Below, piece by piece: positions 7,965-16,329 of a DNA stretch of 64,000 nt. Within the stretch, counting starts at the first letter, position 1. Every line of letters begins with the position of its first letter. This DNA is from Fluviicola sp. XM-24bin1. GTDB lineage: Bacteria > Bacteroidota > Bacteroidia > Flavobacteriales_D > Crocinitomicaceae. The DNA lies in the NCBI GenBank assembly GCA_003149635.1, contig QCWI01000001.1, positions 2,037 to 66,036 on the forward strand. The letters run 5' to 3'. Under the pieces are notes generated by a model, which ran no database searches, was not told where the DNA came from, and saw nothing but the letters and a program-made list of their open reading frames with translations. The position numbers and the translations under genes were made by a program.

Positions 7965-8815
7965 TGCGATGGATTTTTATGTTGTTTCTGCTATTAACTA
8001 CCAAGGCGGAGGCAGCTACTGTTAATACTTCGTTGTACATACTCAGGGATAGTATTCATTTTGATAATGGCACCTCCTTGCCCTACGCGACGTTCAACGC
8101 GACCAATTCGTACAACGCGACGAATGCTAGAATTGTGGTAGACCTTGGAGATCAATTGGATCTTTGGGTTTACAACTTCGATACGGACGTACACGAATTC
8201 CGTATTCAAGGGCAAACGAGCACGGTTTCTATTCCATCTGGAGATTCAGCACAGGTACTGTACAATTGCAATACCGAAGGTGTGTATATCTTCCACGACC
8301 CCATGAATTTTCCGGATAATGCTTCCGTTGGACTCTCTGGAATGCTGGTGGTGAAGAATACAACACATGCTGGTTTCTTCTGGAACATTAAAGAGCATCA
8401 AGTTGGTTACAACAGTACGGTCTTTACCGGCTCATCACCTGATTGGATGACTTATTATCCCGAACACTTTACGATAAATGGCATGAGTAACCCAAATATC
8501 AATAATGATCCAAGTGCACGAGTAGTGGGTAATGTCAACGACACGATTTACATCTACATGGCGAACACTGGTCAAAGTATTCACTCCATGCATTTGCACG
8601 GATATCATGCCACAATCGTCTATTCATCCAAAGATCCGTCGCACGCAGGTTGGTCGAAAGATTCCATGCCTATTTTCCCATCTGAAACTATGGTGTTGGA
8701 ATTGGTTCCTAACCAACCAGGTGAATATCCAGTACACGATCATAATTTGATAGGTACTACAGGAGGAAATCTATATCCCCAAGGAATGTTTACTACTTTA
8801 TTGATAGCACCATGA
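7961..8815 (+). CDS. Half-size multicopper oxidase, subunit without type-1 copper
   Basis: A 284-residue exported protein (signal peptide 1-18) made of two cupredoxin folds. Domain 1 (about 25-135) keeps only VHEFRIQG and FHDPMNF. Domain 2 (about 165-284) carries two HxH motifs of the multicopper oxidase type: HSMHLHG (His208, His211, His213) and HDH (259-261). The position normally occupied by the type-1 copper cysteine (HCH) is Asp260, so no type-1 site can form. No T9SS domain is present. Start and stop both overlap neighbours by ATGA. The next gene encodes the complementary half, with HLHG, HCH and the full type-1 ligand set. The pair could assemble one trinuclear copper centre. The alternative is a degenerate oxidase serving only as a structural copper binder. 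Confidence 0.8.
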   Translation: MMRWIFMLFLLLTTKAEAATVNTSLYILRDSIHFDNGTSLPYATFNATNSYNATNARIVVDLGDQLDLWVYNFDTDVHEFRIQGQTSTVSIPSGDSAQVLYNCNTEGVYIFHDPMNFPDNASVGLSGMLVVKNTTHAGFFWNIKEHQVGYNSTVFTGSSPDWMTYYPEHFTINGMSNPNINNDPSARVVGNVNDTIYIYMANTGQSIHSMHLHGYHATIVYSSKDPSHAGWSKDSMPIFPSETMVLELVPNQPGEYPVHDHNLIGTTGGNLYPQGMFTTLLIAP

Positions 8816-10017
8816 GCAAATTTAGAATGAGAATTACTCTTGCGCTTGCGCTCATTTTGGCAACCTCAATAGGAGGATTTGGTCAGATGGATACAACTGT
8901 CATGATCATTTCTAAGGTTGACTTTCAGGAACAGTATGAATTACACGATGGAAATTTAATCCACTTGATGGGGTACACACAAACGTTGAGTGCTCCTATC
9001 AATATTCCAGCACCTACTTTAATATTCGAAGAAGGAGACTCCGTCAATTTAAATATGTGGAATTTATCTCAAGGAGCCCCGCATACCATTCATTTGCATG
9101 GGTTGGACGTCAATCAGGAAAATGATGGTGTACCACATTTATCATTTGAAGTCGTTCATGATGATACCGGAAGTTATTATTTTGAAGCTCCACACCCGGG
9201 GACTTATTTGTATCATTGTCATGTAACTTCTGTACTACACGTTCAAGGTGGTATGTATGGTTTACTGATAGTAAAACCCAAAAGTGATCCAAATCTTACT
9301 TGGGAAAACGGTTATGCCTTCGATAGCGAGCATGCTTGGTTAATGTCGGAAGTAGATACTATTTGGCATCATGACTCAATAGTGAATCACCCCCATGATC
9401 CACAAGCGATGACTCATACCATTTTGGACTATCAACCACAGCATTTTGTTGTGAATGGAAAGTCCGAATCTCAGTTAAGTTCACAAGCCATTGTCGCAAG
9501 TGTAGGAGAGAAGGTATATATGCGTTTGGCAAATATTGGATACTATGGCAATCGGATAATATTCCCAGCTGGAATGAATGCAGAGGTGATTGCTTCTGAT
9601 GGACGACCAATACCAAATCCGTTTAATTCTGACACCGTTGAGGTGTATCCTGGAGAGCGGTTCGGAGTGATGTTGGAAACCAATGCGGAATTTACAGATG
9701 TGATCCAAGTGGATTATATAAATCTCAACACGCAAACTATAGAGAATACGCAAGAAGTTGATGTGACCATTTCCGGATTTATCGGACTAGATGAACTCGA
9801 AAATCAAGATTTACTTGTGTATCCGAATCCAGCAAATAACGAAGTTCAATTACCGCTTTCTGGTGAATGGGTGACCTTAGACCTCTCTGGTAGAGAGATT
9901 GCGCAGTTGAACTCAGGGAGCAACAATTACGATGTTAGCGGACTTGCAATCGGAACCTACATTTTAAGAAGTGTAGAGCGTCCTGATATGTCCGTCAAAA
10001 TAATGATTCAGCGATGA
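8812..10017 (+). CDS. Half-size multicopper oxidase with type-1 site and T9SS domain
   Basis: A 401-residue protein with signal peptide 1-25, two cupredoxin folds and a T9SS type A domain. Domain 1 has HTIHLHG (His91, His94, His96) and HCH (135-137), followed by His143 and Met148. This gives a complete type-1 set (His91, Cys136, His143, Met148) and two HxH motifs for a type-2/3 cluster. Domain 2 (about 205-310) has lost all copper histidines. The C-terminus (LLVYPNPANNEVQL to IMIQR) directs export by T9SS and surface attachment. Oxidases of this superfamily couple one-electron oxidation of phenols or metals to reduction of oxygen, or reduce nitrite in the two-domain relatives. It overlaps both neighbours by ATGA. 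Confidence 0.85.
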   Translation: MSKFRMRITLALALILATSIGGFGQMDTTVMIISKVDFQEQYELHDGNLIHLMGYTQTLSAPINIPAPTLIFEEGDSVNLNMWNLSQGAPHTIHLHGLDVNQENDGVPHLSFEVVHDDTGSYYFEAPHPGTYLYHCHVTSVLHVQGGMYGLLIVKPKSDPNLTWENGYAFDSEHAWLMSEVDTIWHHDSIVNHPHDPQAMTHTILDYQPQHFVVNGKSESQLSSQAIVASVGEKVYMRLANIGYYGNRIIFPAGMNAEVIASDGRPIPNPFNSDTVEVYPGERFGVMLETNAEFTDVIQVDYINLNTQTIENTQEVDVTISGFIGLDELENQDLLVYPNPANNEVQLPLSGEWVTLDLSGREIAQLNSGSNNYDVSGLAIGTYILRSVERPDMSVKIMIQR

Positions 10018-10994
10018 AATATAATTGGAAATATGGAATCTTAGTACTGTTATTGACAGGTTTCTCTTCAGCATATGCTCAGACAGATATCAATTTGAAA
10101 TTGTACCATCACGTTGACGGTGCTTCGTTTCAATACGGACAAGTGTACGAAATTGATGGACAGGCTGTTCGTTTCAGTCGTATGCAATACTACCTCAGTG
10201 GGTTTGAAATCACACACGATGGCGGGCAAACGACATCAATGCCTGATGCATACGTATTAGCAAGCGCTAACATTTCTGATTATACATTGGGACAGGAAAA
10301 CATCACCAATTTAGAGGGAATTTCCTTTGATTTAGGTGTGGATTCCGTTCGAAATGGAATGAATACGAGTGCTTGGCCTGCTGGGCATCCACTAGCTGCT
10401 CAAAATCCCTCCATGGATTGGAGTTGGCCCGATGGTTACTTTTTCTGGACAATCGACGGGAAGGTAGATAGCGATAATGATGGCGAACCCGATTTGAACT
10501 TTTCGTTGCACGGAATGGGCAACGATTTGCTCCGACCCGTCAATGGATTTAGTGGGTTGAACCTCTCTGGAAATGATGTTAAGGTCGAACTATATGTCAA
10601 TATTGCCGATTGGCTCCATGAAATTGAATTGCGATACGTGGGTGTGGCACACGACGGCCTGCATGACAACACCAATGTGGCGAATAACACGAACCCAGAA
10701 ACGGTGTTCACTTTGGATCTTCCGTTGTCAATTGAGGAATGGGAGAATCAAGAATCGAACATTTATGCGGATTACACCTTGCCGTATGCCCCTTCAATCT
10801 ATTACAATTTGGCATCTAAGGAGAACGTATCCATCACGGTAACAGACGCGGCAGGAAGAGTGGTTCTTGAGGCCGATGACCAACCCAGTGCAGGGAACTT
10901 TTTCGTTCGTAAAGAACTTCCCGACGGAACATATGTAATAACTTTTAACTCAAACCATAACTCTGATAAATTTCGATTTATCGTAAAAAATTAA
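10014..10994 (+). CDS. MbnP-like copper-binding protein 1 with divergent T9SS-like tail
   Basis: A 326-residue exported protein (signal peptide 1-23, ending AYAQ). The body matches the MbnP family: an N-terminal beta strand region with FSRMQYYLSGFEITHDGG, then the Trp-rich core MDWSWPDGYFFW (Trp136, 138, 145) and several histidines. MbnP proteins bind Cu(I) at a site that needs a tryptophan converted to kynurenine by MbnH, a di-heme enzyme; an MbnH-like gene lies at 12057. Unusual here is an acidic DxDxDG loop at 148-160 that resembles a calcium loop. The C-terminal beta domain ends in GTYVITF...KFRFIVKN, like a T9SS tail but without the usual YPNP start. It overlaps the oxidase gene by ATGA and is about 60% identical to its neighbour. 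Confidence 0.8.
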   Translation: MKYNWKYGILVLLLTGFSSAYAQTDINLKLYHHVDGASFQYGQVYEIDGQAVRFSRMQYYLSGFEITHDGGQTTSMPDAYVLASANISDYTLGQENITNLEGISFDLGVDSVRNGMNTSAWPAGHPLAAQNPSMDWSWPDGYFFWTIDGKVDSDNDGEPDLNFSLHGMGNDLLRPVNGFSGLNLSGNDVKVELYVNIADWLHEIELRYVGVAHDGLHDNTNVANNTNPETVFTLDLPLSIEEWENQESNIYADYTLPYAPSIYYNLASKENVSITVTDAAGRVVLEADDQPSAGNFFVRKELPDGTYVITFNSNHNSDKFRFIVKN

Positions 10995-11007
10995 CTACTT
11001 TGAAACT

Positions 11008-11985
11008 ATGAAAACGAAAAAATTACTTTTAAGTTTAATCCTTACTGGAGCAGGATTTTCGGTGCATGCGCAGACCGATATCAACCTAGCATTGAACCAC
11101 CAATTCAACGGTGCTTCGTTCTCTTACGGAACCACATATGATCTGAACGGAACGGCGGTTTCATTGTCACGTGTTCAATACTACATGTGTGGATTTGAAA
11201 TGACGCACGACGGTGGACAAACGACTTCCATGCCGGACGCTTACGTATTGGCAAGTGGAAACGTATCCAACTACACGTTAGGATCAGAAAACATCACGAG
11301 CTTGGAAGGATTCTCTTTTGATTTGGGAGTGGACGCGGCACGCAACGGAATGGGAACACAGTCTTGGCCTGCAGGTCACCCGTTAGCGGCACAATCTCCT
11401 TCAATGGATTGGAGCTGGCCAGGTGGATACTTCTTCTGGGTATTGGACGGTGATGTAGATACAGATGCCGACGGTACACCAGATCAAGCTTTTTCACTAC
11501 GCGGATTGGGAGATGTACTTCTAACTGATGTATCTGCTTTCTCTGGAATTAACCTCTCAGGAAACGCGATTACGATCGCAATGGATGTGAATGTTGCAGA
11601 CTGGTTGCAAAACATCGATTTGGCAACGGTATTCTCTCAGCACGATGCCGGGGCAAACAACCAATTGATTGGAACGAACACCAACAACGAAACGGTATTT
11701 ACTTTGAGCGCTTCATTGAGTACAGAAGAGTTGACATTGGAAGAAAGTCATATCTATGCAGATTACCAAATGGCTTATGCACCTACAATCTACTACGATT
11801 TGGCAACAGCTAACGAAGTAGATATTACGGTTGTTGATATGACAGGAGCGGTAGTTTTGGAGGCGAAGCAACAGAATCCGGAAGGAAACTACTTCATCCG
11901 TAAAGAATTACCAGACGGAACATACTTGATCAACTTCACGAATGGAGAGATCAACGAGCAGTTCCGCTTTGTAGTGAAAAACTAA
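11008..11985 (+). CDS. MbnP-like copper-binding protein 2, tandem paralogue
   Basis: A 325-residue tandem copy of the preceding gene, roughly 60% identical over the whole length, separated by 13 bp. It keeps the signal peptide, the THDGGQTTSMPDAY block, the MDWSWPGGYFFW core, the DGDVDTDADGTPD calcium-loop-like insert and the T9SS-like tail ending EQFRFVVKN. Differences that may matter are loss of several histidines found in copy 1 (LHGMG to LRGLG, VAHDGLHD to SQHDAG) and a lone Cys in YYMCGF. The two copies may therefore have different metal affinities. Duplication followed by divergence is the simplest history. Confidence 0.8.
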   Translation: MKTKKLLLSLILTGAGFSVHAQTDINLALNHQFNGASFSYGTTYDLNGTAVSLSRVQYYMCGFEMTHDGGQTTSMPDAYVLASGNVSNYTLGSENITSLEGFSFDLGVDAARNGMGTQSWPAGHPLAAQSPSMDWSWPGGYFFWVLDGDVDTDADGTPDQAFSLRGLGDVLLTDVSAFSGINLSGNAITIAMDVNVADWLQNIDLATVFSQHDAGANNQLIGTNTNNETVFTLSASLSTEELTLEESHIYADYQMAYAPTIYYDLATANEVDITVVDMTGAVVLEAKQQNPEGNYFIRKELPDGTYLINFTNGEINEQFRFVVKN

Positions 11986-12007
11986 GAGATACTAAATATC
12001 AAGTGCG

Positions 12008-12034
12008 AACCCGTGTCTCTTTGGATGCGGGTTT
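12008..12034 (+). terminator. Possible terminator after MbnP pair
   Basis: AACCCG and CGGGTT form a 6-bp stem around a 15-nt loop, followed by TTGTAGTT. The T tract is weak, so read-through into the MbnH-like gene is likely. Confidence 0.4.
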
Positions 12035-12056
12035 GTAGTTATACGCAATCGATTTC

Positions 12057-13055
12057 GTGAAAACCTTTCTTTACATAGGACTTTTTGTAACAACAGCCTT
12101 TGTTCTAATTCGATGCGCTAGCGCTGGGATGTCAGAACCGACTGGGGCTCTGAGTCGCGAGCATGCATTTGAATTGGATTCAACCGATTATTATCGTGTG
12201 GAACTTGGAAAACACCTGTTCTACGACCCAATTCTTTCACGTGATTCGACAATCTCCTGTGCGACCTGTCACAAGCAAGAATTGGCATTTACGGATGGAT
12301 TGCAGAAAAGTGTCGGAATTCGGAACCGAATGGTAACGCGGAATTCACCTACCTTATCCAACGTTGGTAATCGTACGATGTTCCTATTGGACGGCGTAAA
12401 TCCATCGTTGGAATCACAGGTTGGCGTGCCGATTCAGGAACACAACGAGTTCGATTTTCACGTATTGTTGGTAATCGATCGGATTCAGAACAGCCCGAAA
12501 TACGTCGCGATGGCCGAAAAAGCCTACAATACGTCAGAAATTACAGAGTTCATTCTGAAGAATTCCATTGCCACCTTCGAAAGAACGTTGATCAGCGATA
12601 ATTCTCCCTACGACAAGTTCCTTGACGGAAACTATGCCGCTTTGGACAATCGTCAGAAGAAAGGAATGGAGCTTTTTTTCGAGACGCTTTACTGCTCAAA
12701 ATGCCATTCCGGCCCCGATTTTACTGAAGATCGTCTCACCAACAATGGTCTGTACACAGCTTACGCCGATTCAGGTCGCATGCGATTGACAGAAGCGGAA
12801 GCCGATCGTGCTATTTTCAAAGTACCAACACTCCGAAATGTCGCGAAAACGGCGCCCTATATGCATGATGGAAGCATCGCAACGTTGGAAGAGGTCATTA
12901 AACACTATGAATCGGGTGGTCATCCGCATCCCGGAAAAGGAGAAGAAATCGTTCCTTTCGAACTTACCGCAGAAGAACGCCAAAACCTTATTCGCTTTCT
13001 GGAAGCACTTACGGATGAAGATTTTTTGACGAATCCAGCATTTCGAGTGGACTGA
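12057..13055 (+). CDS. Di-heme cytochrome c peroxidase / MauG-MbnH family protein
   Basis: A 332-residue periplasmic di-heme protein. Two heme-binding motifs are present: CATCH (68-72) and CSKCH (213-217). The conserved C-terminal KVPTLRNVAKTAPYMHDG block contributes distal residues. The N-terminus is hydrophobic and ends in LIRC, a possible lipobox (Cys20). The family includes hydrogen-peroxide-reducing CcpA and MauG/MbnH enzymes that oxidise tryptophan in a partner protein. The position directly after two MbnP-like genes argues for the MbnH role, in which a tryptophan of MbnP becomes kynurenine to build a copper site. A GTG start is used; no nearer ATG keeps the leader segment. Distinguishing MbnH from CcpA needs structural comparison. 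Confidence 0.85.
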   Translation: MKTFLYIGLFVTTAFVLIRCASAGMSEPTGALSREHAFELDSTDYYRVELGKHLFYDPILSRDSTISCATCHKQELAFTDGLQKSVGIRNRMVTRNSPTLSNVGNRTMFLLDGVNPSLESQVGVPIQEHNEFDFHVLLVIDRIQNSPKYVAMAEKAYNTSEITEFILKNSIATFERTLISDNSPYDKFLDGNYAALDNRQKKGMELFFETLYCSKCHSGPDFTEDRLTNNGLYTAYADSGRMRLTEAEADRAIFKVPTLRNVAKTAPYMHDGSIATLEEVIKHYESGGHPHPGKGEEIVPFELTAEERQNLIRFLEALTDEDFLTNPAFRVD

Positions 13056-13069
13056 TGCGATTTTTCGGA

Positions 13070-13150
13070 TCACCCTCCGCCTGCGGCACCTCCCTCAAGG
13101 GAGGAGAGGAAAGCCCCTCTCCCCTTGAGGGGAGAATTAAAGAGGGGTGA
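13070..13150. repeat. TCACCC...GGGGTGA inverted-repeat element, copy 1
   Basis: An 81-bp element with terminal inverted TCACCCTC/GAGGGGTGA. It holds two inner palindromes, CCTCCCTCAAGGGAGG and CTCCCCTTGAGGGGAG. A related 108-bp element is at 47085-47192 and a fragment is near 25267-25298. The CTGAGGCTCTCGAAG 15-mer follows at 13169-13183, and a CTTTCAACTTTCAGCC motif at 13213-13228. Confidence 0.75.
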
Positions 13151-13292
13151 CTATCGGAAATGGGTAGACTGAGGCTCTCGAAGGCAAATTAACGCTGCGT
13201 TTCATCTTTCTGCTTTCAACTTTCAGCCTTTAACCAATGCAACAATCTTCTCTTTTATCTTTTCACTTCTAGTCTTTTCTCTTGAATTCAAA

Positions 13293-13300
13293 TATTTTTG
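13293..13300 (+). promoter_or_regulatory. TAnnTTTG -7 box upstream of porZ
   Basis: TATTTTTG matches the Bacteroidota -7 consensus. It lies 36 bases before the preferred porZ start at 13337 and 6 bases before the alternative ATG at 13307. Confidence 0.5.
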
Positions 13301-13336
13301 TTTCCCATGCGTTTATACAGCTACATTTTGGTAAAC

Positions 13337-15646
13337 ATGCGACTACTTATAGCTTTTACGTTTCTATCGTTTGCAGCATCTGCTCAAATTGGAACCGGAC
13401 AATGGCGACTTCATATTCCTGAACGAGCTATCGACGTAACGTATCTTTCTGGGAGTGCCTATGTGGCATACGAGAAGGGTGTGGGCGTTTACGACGAAGC
13501 TTCCAGTGAGTTAAGTATTTGGGATAATGTTTCCGGGCTTTCCGATATCACGGTTTCATGTATTCAGGTATGTCAATCGGATAATTCCGTATTTATTGGA
13601 TACGAAAACGGAAACTTAGACAAGCTCAAAGGCAATCGCGTTACCAACATTCCTGCGATCAAATTGGCACAAATTCAAGGGTCGAAGAAAGTATTCAATA
13701 TGGTGGAGTACGACGAACACATGTACATCGCTACGGGGTTTGCTATCGTAAAAATTGATCCAAAGAAAGATGAGGTGCGAGATACTTATTATCCCACGAA
13801 CGGATCGAAGCCGATTGTTGATATTGTCTTTGCCAACGATAGTATTTATGCCCTGACCGAAGATGAAATGTACCGTGGATCGGTTAACAACATTGCTTTG
13901 GCCGATCCAGCACAATGGACATTAGACTCCCGAGTAACCCCAGCATGGTATCCATTTTCAGATATCGAATTTGCTGGAAATGAATTATTCGTTTTATCTA
14001 AAAGCGACGATTTTGGCGGTGATACGGTGTATCAAGTAGATAACACTGGATTACAAGTTGCCATTTTGGAATCCTTCACGATGGAAGTCAATTCCATTGC
14101 TACCATTGAAGATCGACTTTTGATCGACTTTTCTGGGGGCGGGCGGATATACGAAAGCAATTGGTCAGTACATGAAAATTTAGGACTGTTCAATGGTGCT
14201 ATTGCAAGTCCTATGGCAACCGTTTACGACGGAACGAATTACTGGATTGCAGACAAGAATAACGGCTTGGTTAAGTATCCAGGGCCGTATCAAAATACGT
14301 ACGTTAACCTCACAGGGCCGCCGAAATCAGAAATGTATGCACTGGATTATCAGCAAGGAACCATTGCTGTTTGTAGTGGATCGCGTTCTGGTGGAGCACC
14401 TACGTTTAATCGTGGAGGGATTTATACTTTCAAAGACGAAGAATGGCGATTGATTGATCAGCAGAACGTTACCGCATGGGCAGATACCATTCACGATTAC
14501 ATGGGCGTTTCTATTAATCCGAATGACGAAAATGAAATCGGAATTGGAACCTATTCCAGTGTTCCCGTAACGGTTATTGATGCATCGGGACAAGCGTCGG
14601 GTTATTTCACACCGCAAAACAGTGAGGTAGAGCCTACGACCATCAATAACGGATGGAGTTTCGTGTCAGATGTGCAATACGATAACGAAGGAAATCTTTG
14701 GGTACTCAACGGATATGCAACCGAACCTTTGAAGGTTTATACGAGCGACGGTCAATGGTTGTCGTTCAATTTGGGGCCAAGTGCCATCAGCAAGATCACT
14801 GAGCGTCTCGAAATCGATTTTAATGGTAACAAATGGATGTCTATTCGTGGAGCAGGATTGTACGGATATAACGATGGTGGAACTGTCGACAACCCAACGG
14901 ACGATCAATGGGTGAATCTGAATCAAGGTGATTTATCCGGTGCCTTGCCTTCTTCCGAAGTGACTGCAATTGCCGTGGATTTCGATAATGAAATTTGGAT
15001 TGGAACCGATGCCGGATTTGCGGTGTTGTACAATTCAGAGAATGCTTTTGGAGCACCGGCCGGAGACTACAATGCACAACGAATCAAGTTGGAATTCGAA
15101 GGAAATGTGGAGTTCGTTCTTGGAGCAACGCACATTACGGATATTGAAGTAGATGGAGGGAACCGAAAGTGGTTCGGAACAGCAAACAGTGGAATTATCC
15201 TGCTGTCAGAAGATGGACTGACGATCCTAGAACAATGGACGATGGAGAACTCACCGCTTATTTCCAATACGATTATCGATATGGAGATCAATCAAGAAAC
15301 AGGGGAGATGTTTATCATTACCGATCAAGGATTGATATCTTACCGAACGGATGCCACGTATGAAGATCCAAATTACTCAGATGTTCAAGTCTTCCCGAAC
15401 CCTGCACGACCGGATTTCGATGGTGTGATTACAATTCAGGGAATCAAGTACGATTCGGATGTGAAAATCACGGACGTCGCAGGAAATTTGGTATACCAAA
15501 CAACGTCAAATGGCGGAACCGCAACATGGGATCGTAAAACATTGACAGGCGAATTGGTTCGCTCTGGAGTGTACCTCATTTGGACGGCATCGAATCAAAA
15601 CGACGGCCGATTTGTAGGCAAGGTCTTGGTGATGAACGAACGATGA
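13337..15646 (+). CDS. porZ: T9SS attachment-complex protein PorZ
   Basis: A 769-residue surface protein. After the signal peptide (MRLLIAFTFLSFAASAQ) comes the characteristic start GTGQWRLHIPERAIDVTYL, then two beta-propeller domains with repeats such as NLWVLNGYATEPLKVY and EIWIGTDAGFAVLYN. A C-terminal sorting domain (VFPNPARPDFDG to GKVLVMNE) follows. In Porphyromonas gingivalis PorZ carries A-LPS and, with PorU, PorV and PorQ, attaches T9SS cargo to the cell surface. The downstream overlapping recO gene is the usual neighbour in this phylum and supports the call. An ATG at 13307 would give a longer leader; 13337 is preferred because the signal peptide then has normal length. Confidence 0.9.
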   Translation: MRLLIAFTFLSFAASAQIGTGQWRLHIPERAIDVTYLSGSAYVAYEKGVGVYDEASSELSIWDNVSGLSDITVSCIQVCQSDNSVFIGYENGNLDKLKGNRVTNIPAIKLAQIQGSKKVFNMVEYDEHMYIATGFAIVKIDPKKDEVRDTYYPTNGSKPIVDIVFANDSIYALTEDEMYRGSVNNIALADPAQWTLDSRVTPAWYPFSDIEFAGNELFVLSKSDDFGGDTVYQVDNTGLQVAILESFTMEVNSIATIEDRLLIDFSGGGRIYESNWSVHENLGLFNGAIASPMATVYDGTNYWIADKNNGLVKYPGPYQNTYVNLTGPPKSEMYALDYQQGTIAVCSGSRSGGAPTFNRGGIYTFKDEEWRLIDQQNVTAWADTIHDYMGVSINPNDENEIGIGTYSSVPVTVIDASGQASGYFTPQNSEVEPTTINNGWSFVSDVQYDNEGNLWVLNGYATEPLKVYTSDGQWLSFNLGPSAISKITERLEIDFNGNKWMSIRGAGLYGYNDGGTVDNPTDDQWVNLNQGDLSGALPSSEVTAIAVDFDNEIWIGTDAGFAVLYNSENAFGAPAGDYNAQRIKLEFEGNVEFVLGATHITDIEVDGGNRKWFGTANSGIILLSEDGLTILEQWTMENSPLISNTIIDMEINQETGEMFIITDQGLISYRTDATYEDPNYSDVQVFPNPARPDFDGVITIQGIKYDSDVKITDVAGNLVYQTTSNGGTATWDRKTLTGELVRSGVYLIWTASNQNDGRFVGKVLVMNER

Positions 15647-16329
15647 AACAGAACGATCAAGGCATTTTCTTAAATCGAACCGCATTCTCGGATTCTAGTC
15701 TCATTGTAACGTATTACACCGCCAGTAAAGGCCTCCGAAAGTTTGTATTCAAAGGAGGAAAGAAGAAAGCCCATCAATTGTTCCCGCTCGCACCTACAGA
15801 GTTGACCTTTTACGGTCGTCAGGAAAGTGATTTACTGCAATTAACGAGTACGGAAGCGTTGTTCCCAACAGACTTTCAGTTCGATCCTGTAAAATCAACG
15901 ATTGCTTTTTTCATTGCCGAAACGGTGCGCAAATGTGTCCATGAGTTTGACTCAGACGCTCACGTGTTTACCTTCATTCGAGAGAAGGTACTTGAATTGC
16001 AACAAGCCGAGGAGGAGTTGGCCCATTTCCCTTTATTCTTTTTAATTGATTTCACCGAAATTTTAGGGGTTCAGCCACTCGTGGAGCAAGGCGGTTCAAT
16101 CTTCGATTTGGATGAAGGTAATATTGGAAAGTTCGCGCCGCAAGGACATAGAACTGCACAGGGAGAACAAGTAACATGTATTCTAAAGCGCATCAACGGA
16201 ATCGAAGTATCGGTGAACAAAGAAGTGCGCGACGCGACGTTACAACTTATGATGGAATACTATAAAATCCACGTTCCGGGGCTTCGTGAATTCGAAACCT
16301 ATTCTATTGTTCAGGAGATTTTGAGTTAA
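15643..16329 (+). CDS. recO: DNA repair protein RecO
   Basis: A 228-residue RecO, which loads RecA with RecF/RecR during recombinational repair. The N-terminal OB fold is recognisable from GIFLNRTAFSDSSLIVTYYT and GLRKFVFKGGKK, and a helical C-terminal half follows. The zinc-finger cysteines found in some RecO proteins are absent, as is usual in this phylum. The start ATG overlaps the porZ stop, so a frame beginning at 15580 is rejected. Length and gene order match other Bacteroidota. Confidence 0.92.
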   Translation: MKQNDQGIFLNRTAFSDSSLIVTYYTASKGLRKFVFKGGKKKAHQLFPLAPTELTFYGRQESDLLQLTSTEALFPTDFQFDPVKSTIAFFIAETVRKCVHEFDSDAHVFTFIREKVLELQQAEEELAHFPLFFLIDFTEILGVQPLVEQGGSIFDLDEGNIGKFAPQGHRTAQGEQVTCILKRINGIEVSVNKEVRDATLQLMMEYYKIHVPGLREFETYSIVQEILS

